Below are positions 17,098 to 26,689 of a stretch of DNA of 64,000 bases, piece by piece (position 1 is the stretch's first letter; the number at the start of each line of letters is the position of its first letter). A model generated the notes under the pieces. It searched no databases and was not told the origin of the DNA. It saw nothing but the letters and a program-made list of their open reading frames with translations. This DNA comes from a virus. The position numbers and the translations under genes are program-made. The DNA lies in IMG/VR virus record IMGVR_UViG_3300028827_000102, positions 44,581 to 108,580 of that record; one strand, written 5' to 3'.

Positions 17098-17807
17098 TTT
17101 GTATATTTTTCTTCCACGCCTTTTGACATAAACTGAAACATTTTTTCTACAGATGCCTGCGTCGTTTCAATATCAAAACCTTCCAAAATATCCAGCAACA
17201 TCATTATTATACTAGATATACGAATTATATCTTTACATGCCTGTTCCATGTAAAACAGTCGAATAGTAGTATTCGACGTTTCATAGGCTATCACGTTGGA
17301 CTGTAAAGAATCCAATGCGTCATCAATACGTAAAATACTGAGTGAAGGTCTGAATAAACTTTGATATTCTTTTATGTCATCAAAGTTTTTATATCGAAAA
17401 TCTTTGTCATCTAAAACAGCTTTATACAAAAAACGCACGAATTCGTCAACATACGTAGATATACTCTTCTTGTTACCGTTTATTGTAATATCAGAATAAA
17501 TATACAACCAAAATAGACCTGACAAAGCCATATCTAAAACGGCCAATGCGGATAAACGTTCATGCTCTATAATTACATCCGTTGTTCTTTTACTATTTCC
17601 GTTTACTCCGAAAGATGGGTAATCTGTAGATAAAATTATACACGATTTACGCAAATCTTCTGCACGTAACAACGATGCTACAGATACATATAAAGTTGAA
17701 AAAGATCCTGTTGTTTTGTTTATATTGAAATCCTTATCTATTTTTTCTGCATACTTACCCATGTATGTATGCAGTTTTTTGGTTACTTCTTCCGCCCATC
17801 TCTGCAT
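17094..17807 (-). CDS. Hypothetical helical protein
   Basis: About 237 residues if the ATG at 17807 is used. Longer forms to 17888 (GTG) would overlap the lipoprotein gene by 65 bases, and no start has a good ribosome-binding site. The protein is almost entirely helical with two hydrophobic patches (ALAVLDMALSGLFWLYIYS and ISSIIMMLLDIL), possibly buried helices rather than membrane segments. It converges with the primase gene and overlaps its stop by four bases. Function unknown. Confidence 0.55.
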   Translation of the reverse strand: MQRWAEEVTKKLHTYMGKYAEKIDKDFNINKTTGSFSTLYVSVASLLRAEDLRKSCIILSTDYPSFGVNGNSKRTTDVIIEHERLSALAVLDMALSGLFWLYIYSDITINGNKKSISTYVDEFVRFLYKAVLDDKDFRYKNFDDIKEYQSLFRPSLSILRIDDALDSLQSNVIAYETSNTTIRLFYMEQACKDIIRISSIIMMLLDILEGFDIETTQASVEKMFQFMSKGVEEKYTN

Positions 17808-17823
17808 TGACACATTTTCTGGT

Positions 17824-18291
17824 CTACTTAGAAAGGCGTTCAACCGCGATACCAAAGTCTTTACCAAAATCAATTGTACACTCCACACTGATATTAAGGT
17901 TTCCTATATTAGCTGGAAGATCAAACAATAAATCGAATCCTTCCAATTGCCTGCTAGATTTAGACGGTATCTTAGTCTTGGCTACATAAGGCGTACCTAG
18001 AACACCATCATCTACGGTGTATATACATTTTATCGCTACATTTAATGATGATGTAGTTGGGTTATGTATTACTACCGTTGTTCCCGCCCAATAACTGCAT
18101 AGATTATTGGTACACCCTCTATCTCTAAGTGTCATGTCTTTTACTACCATATAAGGCTTATTGACATCAGGTTTACCTGTATAGGATGTAGGAGCCCGCG
18201 CGACAGTATCACACGAAGCTAAAGAACAACCATTGTCCCCACAAGAAATGGCAAATAGCAGACTTACTACCACAAACACAATTTTTCTCAT
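17824..18291 (-). CDS. Putative lipoprotein
   Basis: 155 residues. A positively charged start (MRK), a hydrophobic stretch and a lipobox (LFAISC, cysteine 17) indicate secretion and lipid attachment. The rest is beta-rich with several cysteines. The ribosome-binding site GAGGTAA supports the start. Phage lipoproteins of this size have been linked to superinfection exclusion, but nothing here identifies that function. It lies in the middle of nucleotide and replication genes, directly after dCTP deaminase. Confidence 0.65.
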   Translation of the reverse strand: MRKIVFVVVSLLFAISCGDNGCSLASCDTVARAPTSYTGKPDVNKPYMVVKDMTLRDRGCTNNLCSYWAGTTVVIHNPTTSSLNVAIKCIYTVDDGVLGTPYVAKTKIPSKSSRQLEGFDLLFDLPANIGNLNISVECTIDFGKDFGIAVERLSK

Positions 18292-18298
18292 TTTTACC

Positions 18299-18964
18299 TC
18301 ACTTTGATACCCTTGGCAACATCATTTCGGGTACCCATTGACGTTTCTTTGCCTCCATATCTAAAATCGGATCGTAGTTACCTGACAAATTTTGATATAA
18401 TTCAGATTTGCTTGTAAGCATAAAACTTATTTGAGCTATTCTTGCTCCTACCAACAATACAACTACATGATATTTACTAGTATTTGTTATCTCCATGGTC
18501 CATCTGTTGCAATATCCATGATCTCCCCAACCACCGGAACCACACACATCCAAAAAATTACGTACAGTGGTAGACCTACTATGCATTTCTGGAATAATGG
18601 TATTACAAGCAGATCCGATGAATTCTTCGGTATGGGCAAGAATCATAGATCTAGGAGGAATAAAAATAACTTTATCTTCACCATCTAATCCATCTAAATA
18701 TCTTTCATCAACTGTTGATAAAGATATTAGATCTTTTACTTTTGCTGCTTTTCCTTTGCGCCATACACTACCAATCGATTTAGCACTGTAAGGATTGTAT
18801 ATGTTCATCATCTTAGAATCTTTATCGGGTATTTGTTCATACCAAAAATGTTCTCCCAGGCGCACATCATAGCTAGCGCTGGTGACACAACTTTGGTCAT
18901 AAGGTTCTATTATAATCATACCCGCTTTATATGCTTCTATGATCTGATCATGTACTAATAGCAT
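18299..18964 (-). CDS. dcd: dCTP deaminase / dUTPase family protein
   Basis: 221 residues. The motif EMHSRSTTVRNFLDV followed by GWGDHGYCNRWTMEITN matches the active-site region of the Dcd/dUTPase trimer family (S-R-S-x-x-x-R...G..D.G..G..T.E..N). SASYDVRLGE near the N-terminus is also typical. The length is slightly above the roughly 190 residues of dCTP deaminase. It would deaminate dCTP to dUTP or handle dUTP, supplying thymidylate precursors and limiting uracil. The start overlaps the end of the topoisomerase A gene by 17 bases. Confidence 0.85.
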   Translation of the reverse strand: MLLVHDQIIEAYKAGMIIIEPYDQSCVTSASYDVRLGEHFWYEQIPDKDSKMMNIYNPYSAKSIGSVWRKGKAAKVKDLISLSTVDERYLDGLDGEDKVIFIPPRSMILAHTEEFIGSACNTIIPEMHSRSTTVRNFLDVCGSGGWGDHGYCNRWTMEITNTSKYHVVVLLVGARIAQISFMLTSKSELYQNLSGNYDPILDMEAKKRQWVPEMMLPRVSK

Positions 18965-21134
18965 AATATACTTTTACTTCCTTTCTTTTTATTGCTGAGA
19001 TTGTATCTGATAAGCTTAATACTTTTCTTTTTCCATCTAAAAATACCACAAAATTCTTATTTCCTGCGACTGACAAATTCTTTCTTGTGGTTATTGATAA
19101 CTGTTCGACCCTTCTACCATTATCGGATAATAACACATTTCCAGGAGAAAGTACAAGCACTTTCTTTACATCGGATCTACCGATCCTTTTAGGAAGAACA
19201 TTTGGTCTCGTTACTTTTAGATTAGAGACTTCCGTTTTTATTATTCTTCCATTCTTACATATTATTAATATAGTGTCTTCATCGTTTACACCCACAGCAA
19301 ACAAAGGATTATCGTCTTTTTTGAACGCCTTAAATATTTTTCGTCGTTGGTCTGAAGGAAACAAAACATAATTGCGCGTTGACAACACTAAGCAATATTT
19401 TTTTGTACTAATACCAACTATTGATCCAGGTTGCTTTTCATATCTGTCAGCATATGATGTGTCTAAAACAGACACTATATTAGTGTCGTACACAACAACG
19501 GCTCTTTCACTTGCCTTCTCAAAAGATGTATAAGACCATGCTGCTTTTGTGTTTGTAGGTATTTCTTTAAAAACAGATACTGTTTCTTGTCCTGCTCCCA
19601 CCCAATACTGTATGTTTTCTATGGTAGAAATAGACACAGGTTTAACGCATAGCTTGGTGCCGCGTTTCTTTCCTAAAGGTTTTATCTCAAGTAAGTGTCT
19701 CTTGATGACATCATCAATATTAGCCAAATCTTCACGCAAAGCATTGATTTTTTGCTTTGTTTTCTTTATTTCACTTACTATTTTATCTATATCTGAACGC
19801 AGTAATGTAGAAATATTTGCATTTAGTATTATATCGGCCTGTTGTTTTGTTACACCAAGGTTTGTACATAACGACTCAATTGCATCTGTTTTGCCCTCGG
19901 CTGTCTGTAATATTTTCACCACTTCTTTAGCATGTTTAGCTGCTTTGTATTTAGCTATCTGTGTTGCTAGTAATTTACGTTGCGCCAAGATAGACCGTGT
20001 GAGTCTGCCAGACTCAATCTCACGCCTAAATACAATAAATTCTACAAGAAGGGAACGTAAATTATATTTTTTTGGTTTACCGTTTATATCTAAACAATAC
20101 CATTTGTACGAAATTTTACTGTCCAGAAGAGGAAGTATCCTGTCTTTTACCGCTCTACCATCAGAAAATTTTATTGTAAATCTTTGTCCGTTTTCTAACG
20201 TGGTTTCGTCAGTAATCGGACTATCTATTAATCCAGCCTTGAAGCAGCTTATTGATGTGTCTAACAACTTAGATCTGCGTCCACGCATTTCTGGCGCAAA
20301 AGCGGTTATCACCAATAGTTGCTCATCGTCATTAGTTTCTATATGATACTCAGACGAATAATGTAACGATCCCTCTCCTGTTTCATATAAACGTAACAGA
20401 TCCCCTTCAGACGACAACAATACGCCAGAACCGTAATCTGGTCCTTTTATAAATTTCAACAGATCTTTAGTAGTAGCATCGGGATTATCTATAAGATGAC
20501 AACAAGCATCTATAACTTCATGTAAATTATGTGGAGGTATGTTAGTAGATAAACCTACAGCTATACCGTCTGTCCCCTTTATAAGGGATAAAGGTATTCT
20601 GACAGGAAGGATAACGGGTTCATCTAACGTAGCGTCGTAGTTTTTTGTCTTCTGTACTATATCTATATCAATAAACAACGACTCTGCTAATTTTGATAAT
20701 CTGCATTCAGTGTATCTGCTACTAGCCGCCGGTCTCTTTTGATAAGACGAAAAATCTCCAAAATTGCCGTCTGGTATTATAAGCCGGTCTTTGTCATGAG
20801 CCAGTAACACCAAAGCTTGATACACTGCTGCATCGCCGTGTGGATGATATTTACCTATCGTTTCTCCTACTATTCTTCCACTTTTTACAGGAGGCCGGGA
20901 AGACAGAGCATTTAGATTATACATAGCCCATAAAATACGTCGCACGCTGGGCTTTAATCCATCTCTGGCATCTGGAAGGGCTCTGTTTTCTATAGCATAT
21001 TTACCATATTCTACAATACAGTCTTTTACTATTTCTTGAGTAGATTTAAACGTTACATTTCCATCCTTTCCAGCTGTTTTAGTTTTTCGTCCAAGTCTGC
21101 CAGTTGGCGTTCTATTTCTTTTTTTGGTACCCAT
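18948..21134 (-). CDS. Type IIA topoisomerase subunit A (GyrA/ParC-like)
   Basis: 728 residues. This is the DNA-cleaving subunit. GLKPSVRRILWAM, GKYHPHGDAAVYQALV and the catalytic tyrosine in AASSRYTECRLS (Tyr141) are present. A coiled coil near residues 400-480 follows, then a C-terminal beta-propeller-like part shorter than in GyrA and without a clear gyrase box. The enzyme may therefore be closer to topoisomerase IV. With the B subunit at 21567-23393 it forms a complete phage enzyme, as in T4-like phages, to relieve supercoils or decatenate DNA. The start at 21134 overlaps the preceding small gene by 82 bases; no later start exists before the conserved domain. Confidence 0.92.
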   Translation of the reverse strand: MGTKKRNRTPTGRLGRKTKTAGKDGNVTFKSTQEIVKDCIVEYGKYAIENRALPDARDGLKPSVRRILWAMYNLNALSSRPPVKSGRIVGETIGKYHPHGDAAVYQALVLLAHDKDRLIIPDGNFGDFSSYQKRPAASSRYTECRLSKLAESLFIDIDIVQKTKNYDATLDEPVILPVRIPLSLIKGTDGIAVGLSTNIPPHNLHEVIDACCHLIDNPDATTKDLLKFIKGPDYGSGVLLSSEGDLLRLYETGEGSLHYSSEYHIETNDDEQLLVITAFAPEMRGRRSKLLDTSISCFKAGLIDSPITDETTLENGQRFTIKFSDGRAVKDRILPLLDSKISYKWYCLDINGKPKKYNLRSLLVEFIVFRREIESGRLTRSILAQRKLLATQIAKYKAAKHAKEVVKILQTAEGKTDAIESLCTNLGVTKQQADIILNANISTLLRSDIDKIVSEIKKTKQKINALREDLANIDDVIKRHLLEIKPLGKKRGTKLCVKPVSISTIENIQYWVGAGQETVSVFKEIPTNTKAAWSYTSFEKASERAVVVYDTNIVSVLDTSYADRYEKQPGSIVGISTKKYCLVLSTRNYVLFPSDQRRKIFKAFKKDDNPLFAVGVNDEDTILIICKNGRIIKTEVSNLKVTRPNVLPKRIGRSDVKKVLVLSPGNVLLSDNGRRVEQLSITTRKNLSVAGNKNFVVFLDGKRKVLSLSDTISAIKRKEVKVYYAIST

Positions 21135-21295
21135 TTGCGCTTTATTGGACCACTACCTTTTACTATATGTTTTACTCTTGCGTTCAATCGTTCTTTTATC
21201 TTTTTTTCGTTTTCCTCTAACTTTTTCAACTCTTTCTCTGTAAAATACACGCTGTCAATATCAGGAAAGACAAAATCATCTGGATTTACAGACAC
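21053..21295 (-). CDS. Small coiled-coil protein between the topoisomerase genes
   Basis: 80 residues beginning with GTG at 21295, behind GAGAGGTACCG. About 70 percent is charged, with two predicted coiled-coil helices separated by KGSGPIKRKWVPKK. Its last 82 bases overlap the start of the topoisomerase A gene in another frame, an unusually long overlap for this genome. Function unknown; coupling to the topoisomerase is suggested only by position. Confidence 0.55.
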   Translation of the reverse strand: MSVNPDDFVFPDIDSVYFTEKELKKLEENEKKIKERLNARVKHIVKGSGPIKRKWVPKKEIERQLADLDEKLKQLERMEM

Positions 21296-21534
21296 CGGTA
21301 CCTCTCTCCTGCAGCCTGAAGAGCTGCGTTCTCTTTTAAACGTATATCGTCAAGCTGCCTATTATAGGCAGAATCCATACGTACAGGATAAGCCCAACGT
21401 CCCTTTTTTATATGCTCGTCAAAAGCTTTGTCGTATTTAGCACGATAGTACCTATACCATTTATCTATCTTTTGTTGTTCTTCTTGTGTGAATATAGGCA
21501 AATCCGCCATCATTTCTGGAGCCAATTTAAGCAT
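21286..21534 (-). CDS. Small hypothetical protein
   Basis: 82 residues, helical and rich in Tyr, Arg and Lys (KWYRYYRAKYDKAFDEHIKK). A strong ribosome-binding site (AGAGGTGATAAT) precedes the ATG. Located between the topoisomerase B and A subunits. Function unknown. Confidence 0.6.
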   Translation of the reverse strand: MLKLAPEMMADLPIFTQEEQQKIDKWYRYYRAKYDKAFDEHIKKGRWAYPVRMDSAYNRQLDDIRLKENAALQAAGERYRCL

Positions 21535-21566
21535 ATTATCACCTCTTGTATCAGTTGTATCGACAT

Positions 21567-23393
21567 TTATACATTAAGCAATAACTTACGTACACCAACA
21601 TCATCTCCCATGTACGAAATAACCGCATCTTGCGTGCGATCATCCCAAACTACATCCAACACTTTTCTGGTTTTACTATTCATAGCATAGTCCTGCAATT
21701 CCTGTGGATTCGACTCACCCAAACCTTTAAATCTGCGTATCACCACCTTTTCTTTTGGAAGAAATGCTTTGTTCACTTCTTCTATAGAGTCTCCGTAAAC
21801 ACGTTTTTTACCAGAGACACCCATAAACAATGGATTTTGTATCACTGCCACTTTTCCGGCTTTTATTATATCCGGAACATAAACGACAAACAAGGATAAA
21901 AGCAGCGCTACTATATGTCTTCCGTCTGGATCAGCGTCAGCAAGCAAGTATATCTTACTATACCTGCACTTGTCAAGAGAAAACGAGCGACCTACACCAG
22001 TACCTATCGCAGTAAACAAATCACGTACCACCTCATTTTTTGTTACAATATCCATATTTGAACTACGTGCCGCATTAGGTAATTTTCCTCTTAATGGATA
22101 CACTTCCTGAAAATGTACCATTCTGTTGTTAACTTTTCTCATCAACCTAGCTTTAGTGACTATACCTTCAGCACTATCACCTTCACAAATAAACAGTTCT
22201 CTAAATTTATCTGGACAATCAGGTGCTTCAATCAATTTGCCAGGTAATATACCAGATGCACCCTTTTTTACTTTTACACTTTTTATTGCTGTACGTTCTG
22301 CCAAATATTTCTTTTTTGCTGATGCTACACTTTTCGCTATGGCTACGATTGATTCCAGATACTGTTTATTTTTTACCCAATATTTTACTAGAAAATCATT
22401 GGCCTGTTGGTAAATACTATCATAGATATCTTTGTTCTCAAGCCTTGTCTTGGTTTGCCCTCTAAATTGTGGGTTTGTTACTCTTGCGTGTATGACAGCT
22501 ATTATACCTGTACGTATATAATTTCCTTTTATTTTTGTACCAGCAACAGTATTTATACTGTCTTGAATTGCTTTTTTAAGGCCAGATACATGAGTACCAT
22601 GATCTGGTGTATTTACAACATTAACAAAACTATTCCAATCTTCTCCCTCCCCAATAGTCCAGGCAAACACAGCCTCAAAATCATTAGATTTTATCTCTAT
22701 ATATTTATCATTTACTACATCTACTTTTGGTAAAATATCACACAAGCTATTTTCAGAAAATGATTCGTGTTTATCATCTACTAATAAGTCTATTCTTAAT
22801 CCTGGACATAGACAAGAAATAGTATACAACCAATCTCTTATTCTGTTTATATCCCAACGGGCATCTCCGAATACATCAACATCAGGAACAAATCTAACCA
22901 ATGTACCCTTTCGTAGTTTTTTCTTACTGTGATGTATTTTTCTGTGTACTTTACCCCGTACAAAAGATATATGCCACGTAGCAGATCTTCTATTTGTCCA
23001 AACATCAAAACTGGACGATAACGCATTTACAGCCTTCACACCTATACCATGTAAACCTACAATAGCCCCCGTATATGCACCTTTGCCAAATTTGCCGCCA
23101 GCATGAAGTCTAGAAAACACTGCCTCTAATGTTGACACACCTGCTTTTGGATGTTTAGATATAGGTATTCCACGTCCGTTGTCGTATATTTCTGCAGTAT
23201 TGCTTCTTGTATCTATTTTTATTTTTATTTTCGTTACATATTTATCAAGATATTCATCGATGGCATTATCAACCACTTCCCGTAAAAGATGGTGCATACC
23301 ATCAATATCGGTGCTACCGATATACATATGCGGTCTTTTGCGTATATGCTCAAGACCCTCCAGTATTTGTATATCTTTTGACGAGTAACTCAT
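21567..23393 (-). CDS. Type IIA topoisomerase subunit B (GyrB/ParE-like)
   Basis: About 608 residues from the ATG at 23393, which shares its A with the upstream TGA (TGATG). This ATPase subunit has GHKL motifs near the N-terminus: GLEHIRKRPHMYIGS, EVVDNAIDEYLD, IYDNGRGIPI and GLHGIGVKAVNALS. The TOPRIM domain shows ELFICEGDSAEG and LLADADPDGRHI (D-x-D). The C-terminus ends soon after TOPRIM, as in ParE and in T4-like enzymes, without the GyrB-specific insert. It pairs with the A subunit downstream. Confidence 0.92.
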   Translation of the reverse strand: MSYSSKDIQILEGLEHIRKRPHMYIGSTDIDGMHHLLREVVDNAIDEYLDKYVTKIKIKIDTRSNTAEIYDNGRGIPISKHPKAGVSTLEAVFSRLHAGGKFGKGAYTGAIVGLHGIGVKAVNALSSSFDVWTNRRSATWHISFVRGKVHRKIHHSKKKLRKGTLVRFVPDVDVFGDARWDINRIRDWLYTISCLCPGLRIDLLVDDKHESFSENSLCDILPKVDVVNDKYIEIKSNDFEAVFAWTIGEGEDWNSFVNVVNTPDHGTHVSGLKKAIQDSINTVAGTKIKGNYIRTGIIAVIHARVTNPQFRGQTKTRLENKDIYDSIYQQANDFLVKYWVKNKQYLESIVAIAKSVASAKKKYLAERTAIKSVKVKKGASGILPGKLIEAPDCPDKFRELFICEGDSAEGIVTKARLMRKVNNRMVHFQEVYPLRGKLPNAARSSNMDIVTKNEVVRDLFTAIGTGVGRSFSLDKCRYSKIYLLADADPDGRHIVALLLSLFVVYVPDIIKAGKVAVIQNPLFMGVSGKKRVYGDSIEEVNKAFLPKEKVVIRRFKGLGESNPQELQDYAMNSKTRKVLDVVWDDRTQDAVISYMGDDVGVRKLLLNV

Positions 23394-23491
23394 CACACTC
23401 TCGTAAAAGAGCCTAAAATATACACCATGAACAAAGATGTGATGACAATCAAGAGCACTGAGAACATGGTTTCTTTTACTGCATTATCCAT
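23393..23491 (-). CDS. Very small membrane protein
   Basis: A frame ending at 23393 codes for one clear transmembrane helix (FSVLLIVITSLFMVYILGSF) with short charged ends. The longest frame starts at 23584 but would overlap the polymerase gene by 109 bases. The ATG at 23491 (32 residues) keeps the overlap to 16 bases, and the ATG at 23527 is also possible. The stop overlaps the topoisomerase B start as TGATG, which favours real translation. Function unknown. Confidence 0.45.
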   Translation of the reverse strand: MDNAVKETMFSVLLIVITSLFMVYILGSFTRV

Positions 23492-26367
23492 CTCCCTGCA
23501 TCTTTCAAGTCCCTTTTTAATTGCCATATTAGCTTTTCTATCTTCCCTTCTACTATTTTTATCCGGACATCCTTGCTTCCGCATGATTCACACCTCTTGT
23601 TATTTGGTTTTTCGCTTTCTGTCCGTGTAGAAGAACACTCATTACATTCTACTTTCCACGTCTCTTCGTGTTCTACTACGTCATATTGGTCGCCCCAATT
23701 TACACCAACAGAAAAATCTGCAGCAAAAGGCACCTTTGGTTTTATTCCAAACGGTTTGAACAGTTTTGGTGACTCCATTATTCTCCTAGCTATATTGATA
23801 CATTCTTTTGTATCCTCATATGGGACCTCAATCATGATAGAATCATATACAGTATTTATTAACTTCCATTTTTTATCTTTTGCTCTACAATATTCTATAA
23901 TTTTTGCGCACGCTAACAAATTTGTATCAGAAGCCACACCCTGAATGGGGGCATTTCTACAAACACGCGATTCGTAATTATAATGAGAACGTAGGCTTTT
24001 ATATATATTGTCAGTGTTATCCCCAACAAGCAGCCATGAACTGATAATCTTTCTTCTTCCGGTTGGACTTATCACCCTTCCTGTAACAAAGCCAGTTTCT
24101 TCGATATAATTTAGCCACTGTTCTGCTTTAGGGAAACGATCAAAAAATTTACGGATAAATTTCTCTGCCTCAGCGGGTTTTACATTCAACCGAGCGGCCA
24201 GACCGATGGTGCTCATTCCATACACCAGACCAAAGACAATGGCTTTTGCGGCTTGTCTTTGCTCTGAAGTAACATCTACTATTTCCACACCATTCATCAT
24301 AGAAGCAGTGTGCCTATGGAAATCCCCTTCGTATTTCAGCTTATAAGCATTTTCTTTGGATGGGTTTTTAGAATAGTTCACTCTAGCTTTATAAGTCAGA
24401 TTAAATGCTTTGATAAGATTTGGATCACCAGTGATTTCTGCCAGCCAGCGCACTTCTGCCTGACTGTAGTCAGCAACTACCAATACATTACCAGGGTCAC
24501 AGATAAACAACCGTTTTATCGCTTTTGCAGCTTCAGTCTTTTGTCTAGATGGTATATTTAACATGTTAGGATCACTGGATGACAATCTTCCAGTAATAGT
24601 ACCAGTAGGATTAAACGACGGTCTGACCCTTCCATCTTGCATGTCAGGATGCTCATGTATAAATTTATATACAGGTTTTATATACGTACTATGTATTTTC
24701 GTAAGTTTTGACCATTCATCAAACAGCATCACTTCTTGTACATGAGAATACCTAGACTTAAATGCCGAGTCTACTGAAGGCTTGCCGGTCTTTTTGCTTG
24801 TATTAACCGGATCCAAACCGAGAACATCGAAAAACAAAGTTGCTTTACTGTCAGGTTTGTTTATATGGAACAATTTTGGTTTGCTGGCAGACGCAAACAA
24901 ACTATTGGTGGGTATACCAGCTTTTTTCAAAAGAATATCATTTGCTTTTATTACAGAAGGCAAAGAATAAAATTCATCTTCCACTTCTTTCATTCTATTG
25001 GTTATGGGACTAGTGTCTCCCATTAAATGACGTATCTGGTCTACATCTACACGTAATCCGTTTACCTCCATAGTAGATAAAACATCTGTTATAGGTCCAT
25101 GGAGATATAAACCAACAGAACTTAGCTTATTGTAATCTTCAAGAGAGGCCCAGATTTTTTGAAATTCATATAGTCTATATGTAACATAACAATCTACAGC
25201 ATTGTAACGTGCCAATTCATGCAAAGGTACGTCTCTTAAACTCCCCTCACTTCTCGCCTCCAATGTATCACCCATCTGCTCGTAACCATAAAAACCAAGA
25301 TATTCTTTTACAAGTGTTTTCAAACCATAAGCCTCAGATACAATTCCCTTTCTTTCTTCATTTAAAGCATGGGCTCTAAGCATTGTATCTTCTGTAGGCA
25401 TACAGATAGGTACACCAAGTTGTGTGTACGTTATCATTCGCTCGAACTTTAAATTATGAGCAACCAAGGCTTTGAATGATGGGTTTTTTAAAGAAAAGAA
25501 TTTTTTAAGAAGACGTACTACTTCTTTTTTCTCTTTTCCTACCCAAGGTGTTTCATGATGTTCTAACGGAATCACATAACCTATATCACTACACCACGAA
25601 AAGCCTAAACACAGAATAGAATTATGTACTCTACCAAGGCCGTCTGTTTCATAGTCAAACGCAACTATATCATTCTTTGTTAAACCATTTACCATCTTAC
25701 CCAAAAGCTTTCTAAGCTTTGGTATGGTGTCTATCATTACCGCATCTTTGCCTAATTTACTATAATCCGGTAAAGCACCTGTAGCCCTACGTACAGTACG
25801 CAAAATATCGTCTTTCCAAACAGAGGCGACCGTCGGTTTTCTGTGTACATAAGAAAAATGCCATGTTATTGTGGCGGGGATACCAAAAACAGTATAATCT
25901 TTGCCTCTAAGAAAATCTATGGGAGCATTGGAATCAATGTCCGAACCGTCTATATTTTTTGCCAGAGACTTGGCAGGGGTGCTTCCTAACAATACGATTC
26001 TTTTAGGCTTGAGCTTTTTTATATCTCTGGTCAGGTTCTGCCGACATGCAGATATTTCTTCGTTTGTCGGTTTTCTGTCTCTGTGAATATCATTCTTTCT
26101 GGTTGCTCTACATCTTATAGTGTTTCCGATAGCATAGCCTATATTAGGAGCGTACTTTTTTATTAGTCTGCGCAAAATCATGCCGGTCATCCCTACACAA
26201 GGACGACCAGAAACATTTTCTTGCTGTCCTGGGCCTTCAGCAATAAACATTACATCTATTTTTCCGTCTTTATTGGGCTTGTATTCAGTAGAAACTTGCC
26301 GAAGGACGGCTTTGTGTTGATACAAAGGACAGTCGCAGTTTTTTGCCAGAGATGTTAGTTTTGCCAT
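23476..26367 (-). CDS. polA: UDG-DNA polymerase I fusion with zinc tail
   Basis: 963 residues, the replicative polymerase of the phage. Residues 1-205 look like a family-4-type uracil-DNA glycosylase: FIAEGPGQQE, GRPCVGMTG, GNTIRCRA, VLLGSTPAKSL and WHFSYVH. A 3'-5' exonuclease follows (FDYETDGLG, AHNLKFE, YNAVDCYVTY), and then a family A polymerase. Motif A is VVADYSQAEVRW (about 629), motif B RQAAKAIVFGLVYGMS (about 704), and motif C is TVYDSIMIEV (about 841), with Tyr where most relatives have His. A C-terminal CNEC...CESCG ribbon is an extra. There is no 5'-nuclease domain. The ATG overlaps the preceding stop as TAATG. Confidence 0.92.
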   Translation of the reverse strand: MAKLTSLAKNCDCPLYQHKAVLRQVSTEYKPNKDGKIDVMFIAEGPGQQENVSGRPCVGMTGMILRRLIKKYAPNIGYAIGNTIRCRATRKNDIHRDRKPTNEEISACRQNLTRDIKKLKPKRIVLLGSTPAKSLAKNIDGSDIDSNAPIDFLRGKDYTVFGIPATITWHFSYVHRKPTVASVWKDDILRTVRRATGALPDYSKLGKDAVMIDTIPKLRKLLGKMVNGLTKNDIVAFDYETDGLGRVHNSILCLGFSWCSDIGYVIPLEHHETPWVGKEKKEVVRLLKKFFSLKNPSFKALVAHNLKFERMITYTQLGVPICMPTEDTMLRAHALNEERKGIVSEAYGLKTLVKEYLGFYGYEQMGDTLEARSEGSLRDVPLHELARYNAVDCYVTYRLYEFQKIWASLEDYNKLSSVGLYLHGPITDVLSTMEVNGLRVDVDQIRHLMGDTSPITNRMKEVEDEFYSLPSVIKANDILLKKAGIPTNSLFASASKPKLFHINKPDSKATLFFDVLGLDPVNTSKKTGKPSVDSAFKSRYSHVQEVMLFDEWSKLTKIHSTYIKPVYKFIHEHPDMQDGRVRPSFNPTGTITGRLSSSDPNMLNIPSRQKTEAAKAIKRLFICDPGNVLVVADYSQAEVRWLAEITGDPNLIKAFNLTYKARVNYSKNPSKENAYKLKYEGDFHRHTASMMNGVEIVDVTSEQRQAAKAIVFGLVYGMSTIGLAARLNVKPAEAEKFIRKFFDRFPKAEQWLNYIEETGFVTGRVISPTGRRKIISSWLLVGDNTDNIYKSLRSHYNYESRVCRNAPIQGVASDTNLLACAKIIEYCRAKDKKWKLINTVYDSIMIEVPYEDTKECINIARRIMESPKLFKPFGIKPKVPFAADFSVGVNWGDQYDVVEHEETWKVECNECSSTRTESEKPNNKRCESCGSKDVRIKIVEGKIEKLIWQLKRDLKDAGRWIMQ

Positions 26368-26681
26368 TATTTTTTACTAAGCTGTAAAGCTTGTCCTATT
26401 GATATACCCGTTTTTGTATATTTATTTAGTATACCTGGAGATATGTTTTCCAGAGATGATACATTTCTCGCCAAAAGGGACGTAACTGGACCGGTACAGC
26501 CAAATACAGATAAAAAAGAAGAGAGGGGCAAAAATCCTTGTGCATCTGTTTTTATAGCTAAAACAATTCCGGTGTTTGTCACCTTTGGCCAAAGAATATA
26601 GCTGGCACCAGCTCGCTCGATTTTTTCGCATTCAGCTGGTTGGCGAGGTAGTTTTAAACTTCTTCCTCTACAACAACCCAT
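26367..26681 (-). CDS. Small protein starting with a CCRGR motif
   Basis: 104 residues beginning MGCCRGRSLKL. The body is mixed alpha/beta with no family I recognise. The same CCRGR signature begins another small protein at 33304-33498, and the DNA is similar there too. The ATG at 26681 has no ribosome-binding site, so translation may be leaderless or depend on the promoter-like sequence just upstream. The stop overlaps the polymerase start (TAATG). Confidence 0.6.
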   Translation of the reverse strand: MGCCRGRSLKLPRQPAECEKIERAGASYILWPKVTNTGIVLAIKTDAQGFLPLSSFLSVFGCTGPVTSLLARNVSSLENISPGILNKYTKTGISIGQALQLSKK

Positions 26682-26689
26682 AACTTATG

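Noticed and set aside
19549-20346. 265-codon plus-strand frame opposite topoisomerase subunit A
   Set aside because: Antisense to a well-conserved enzyme and without start signals.
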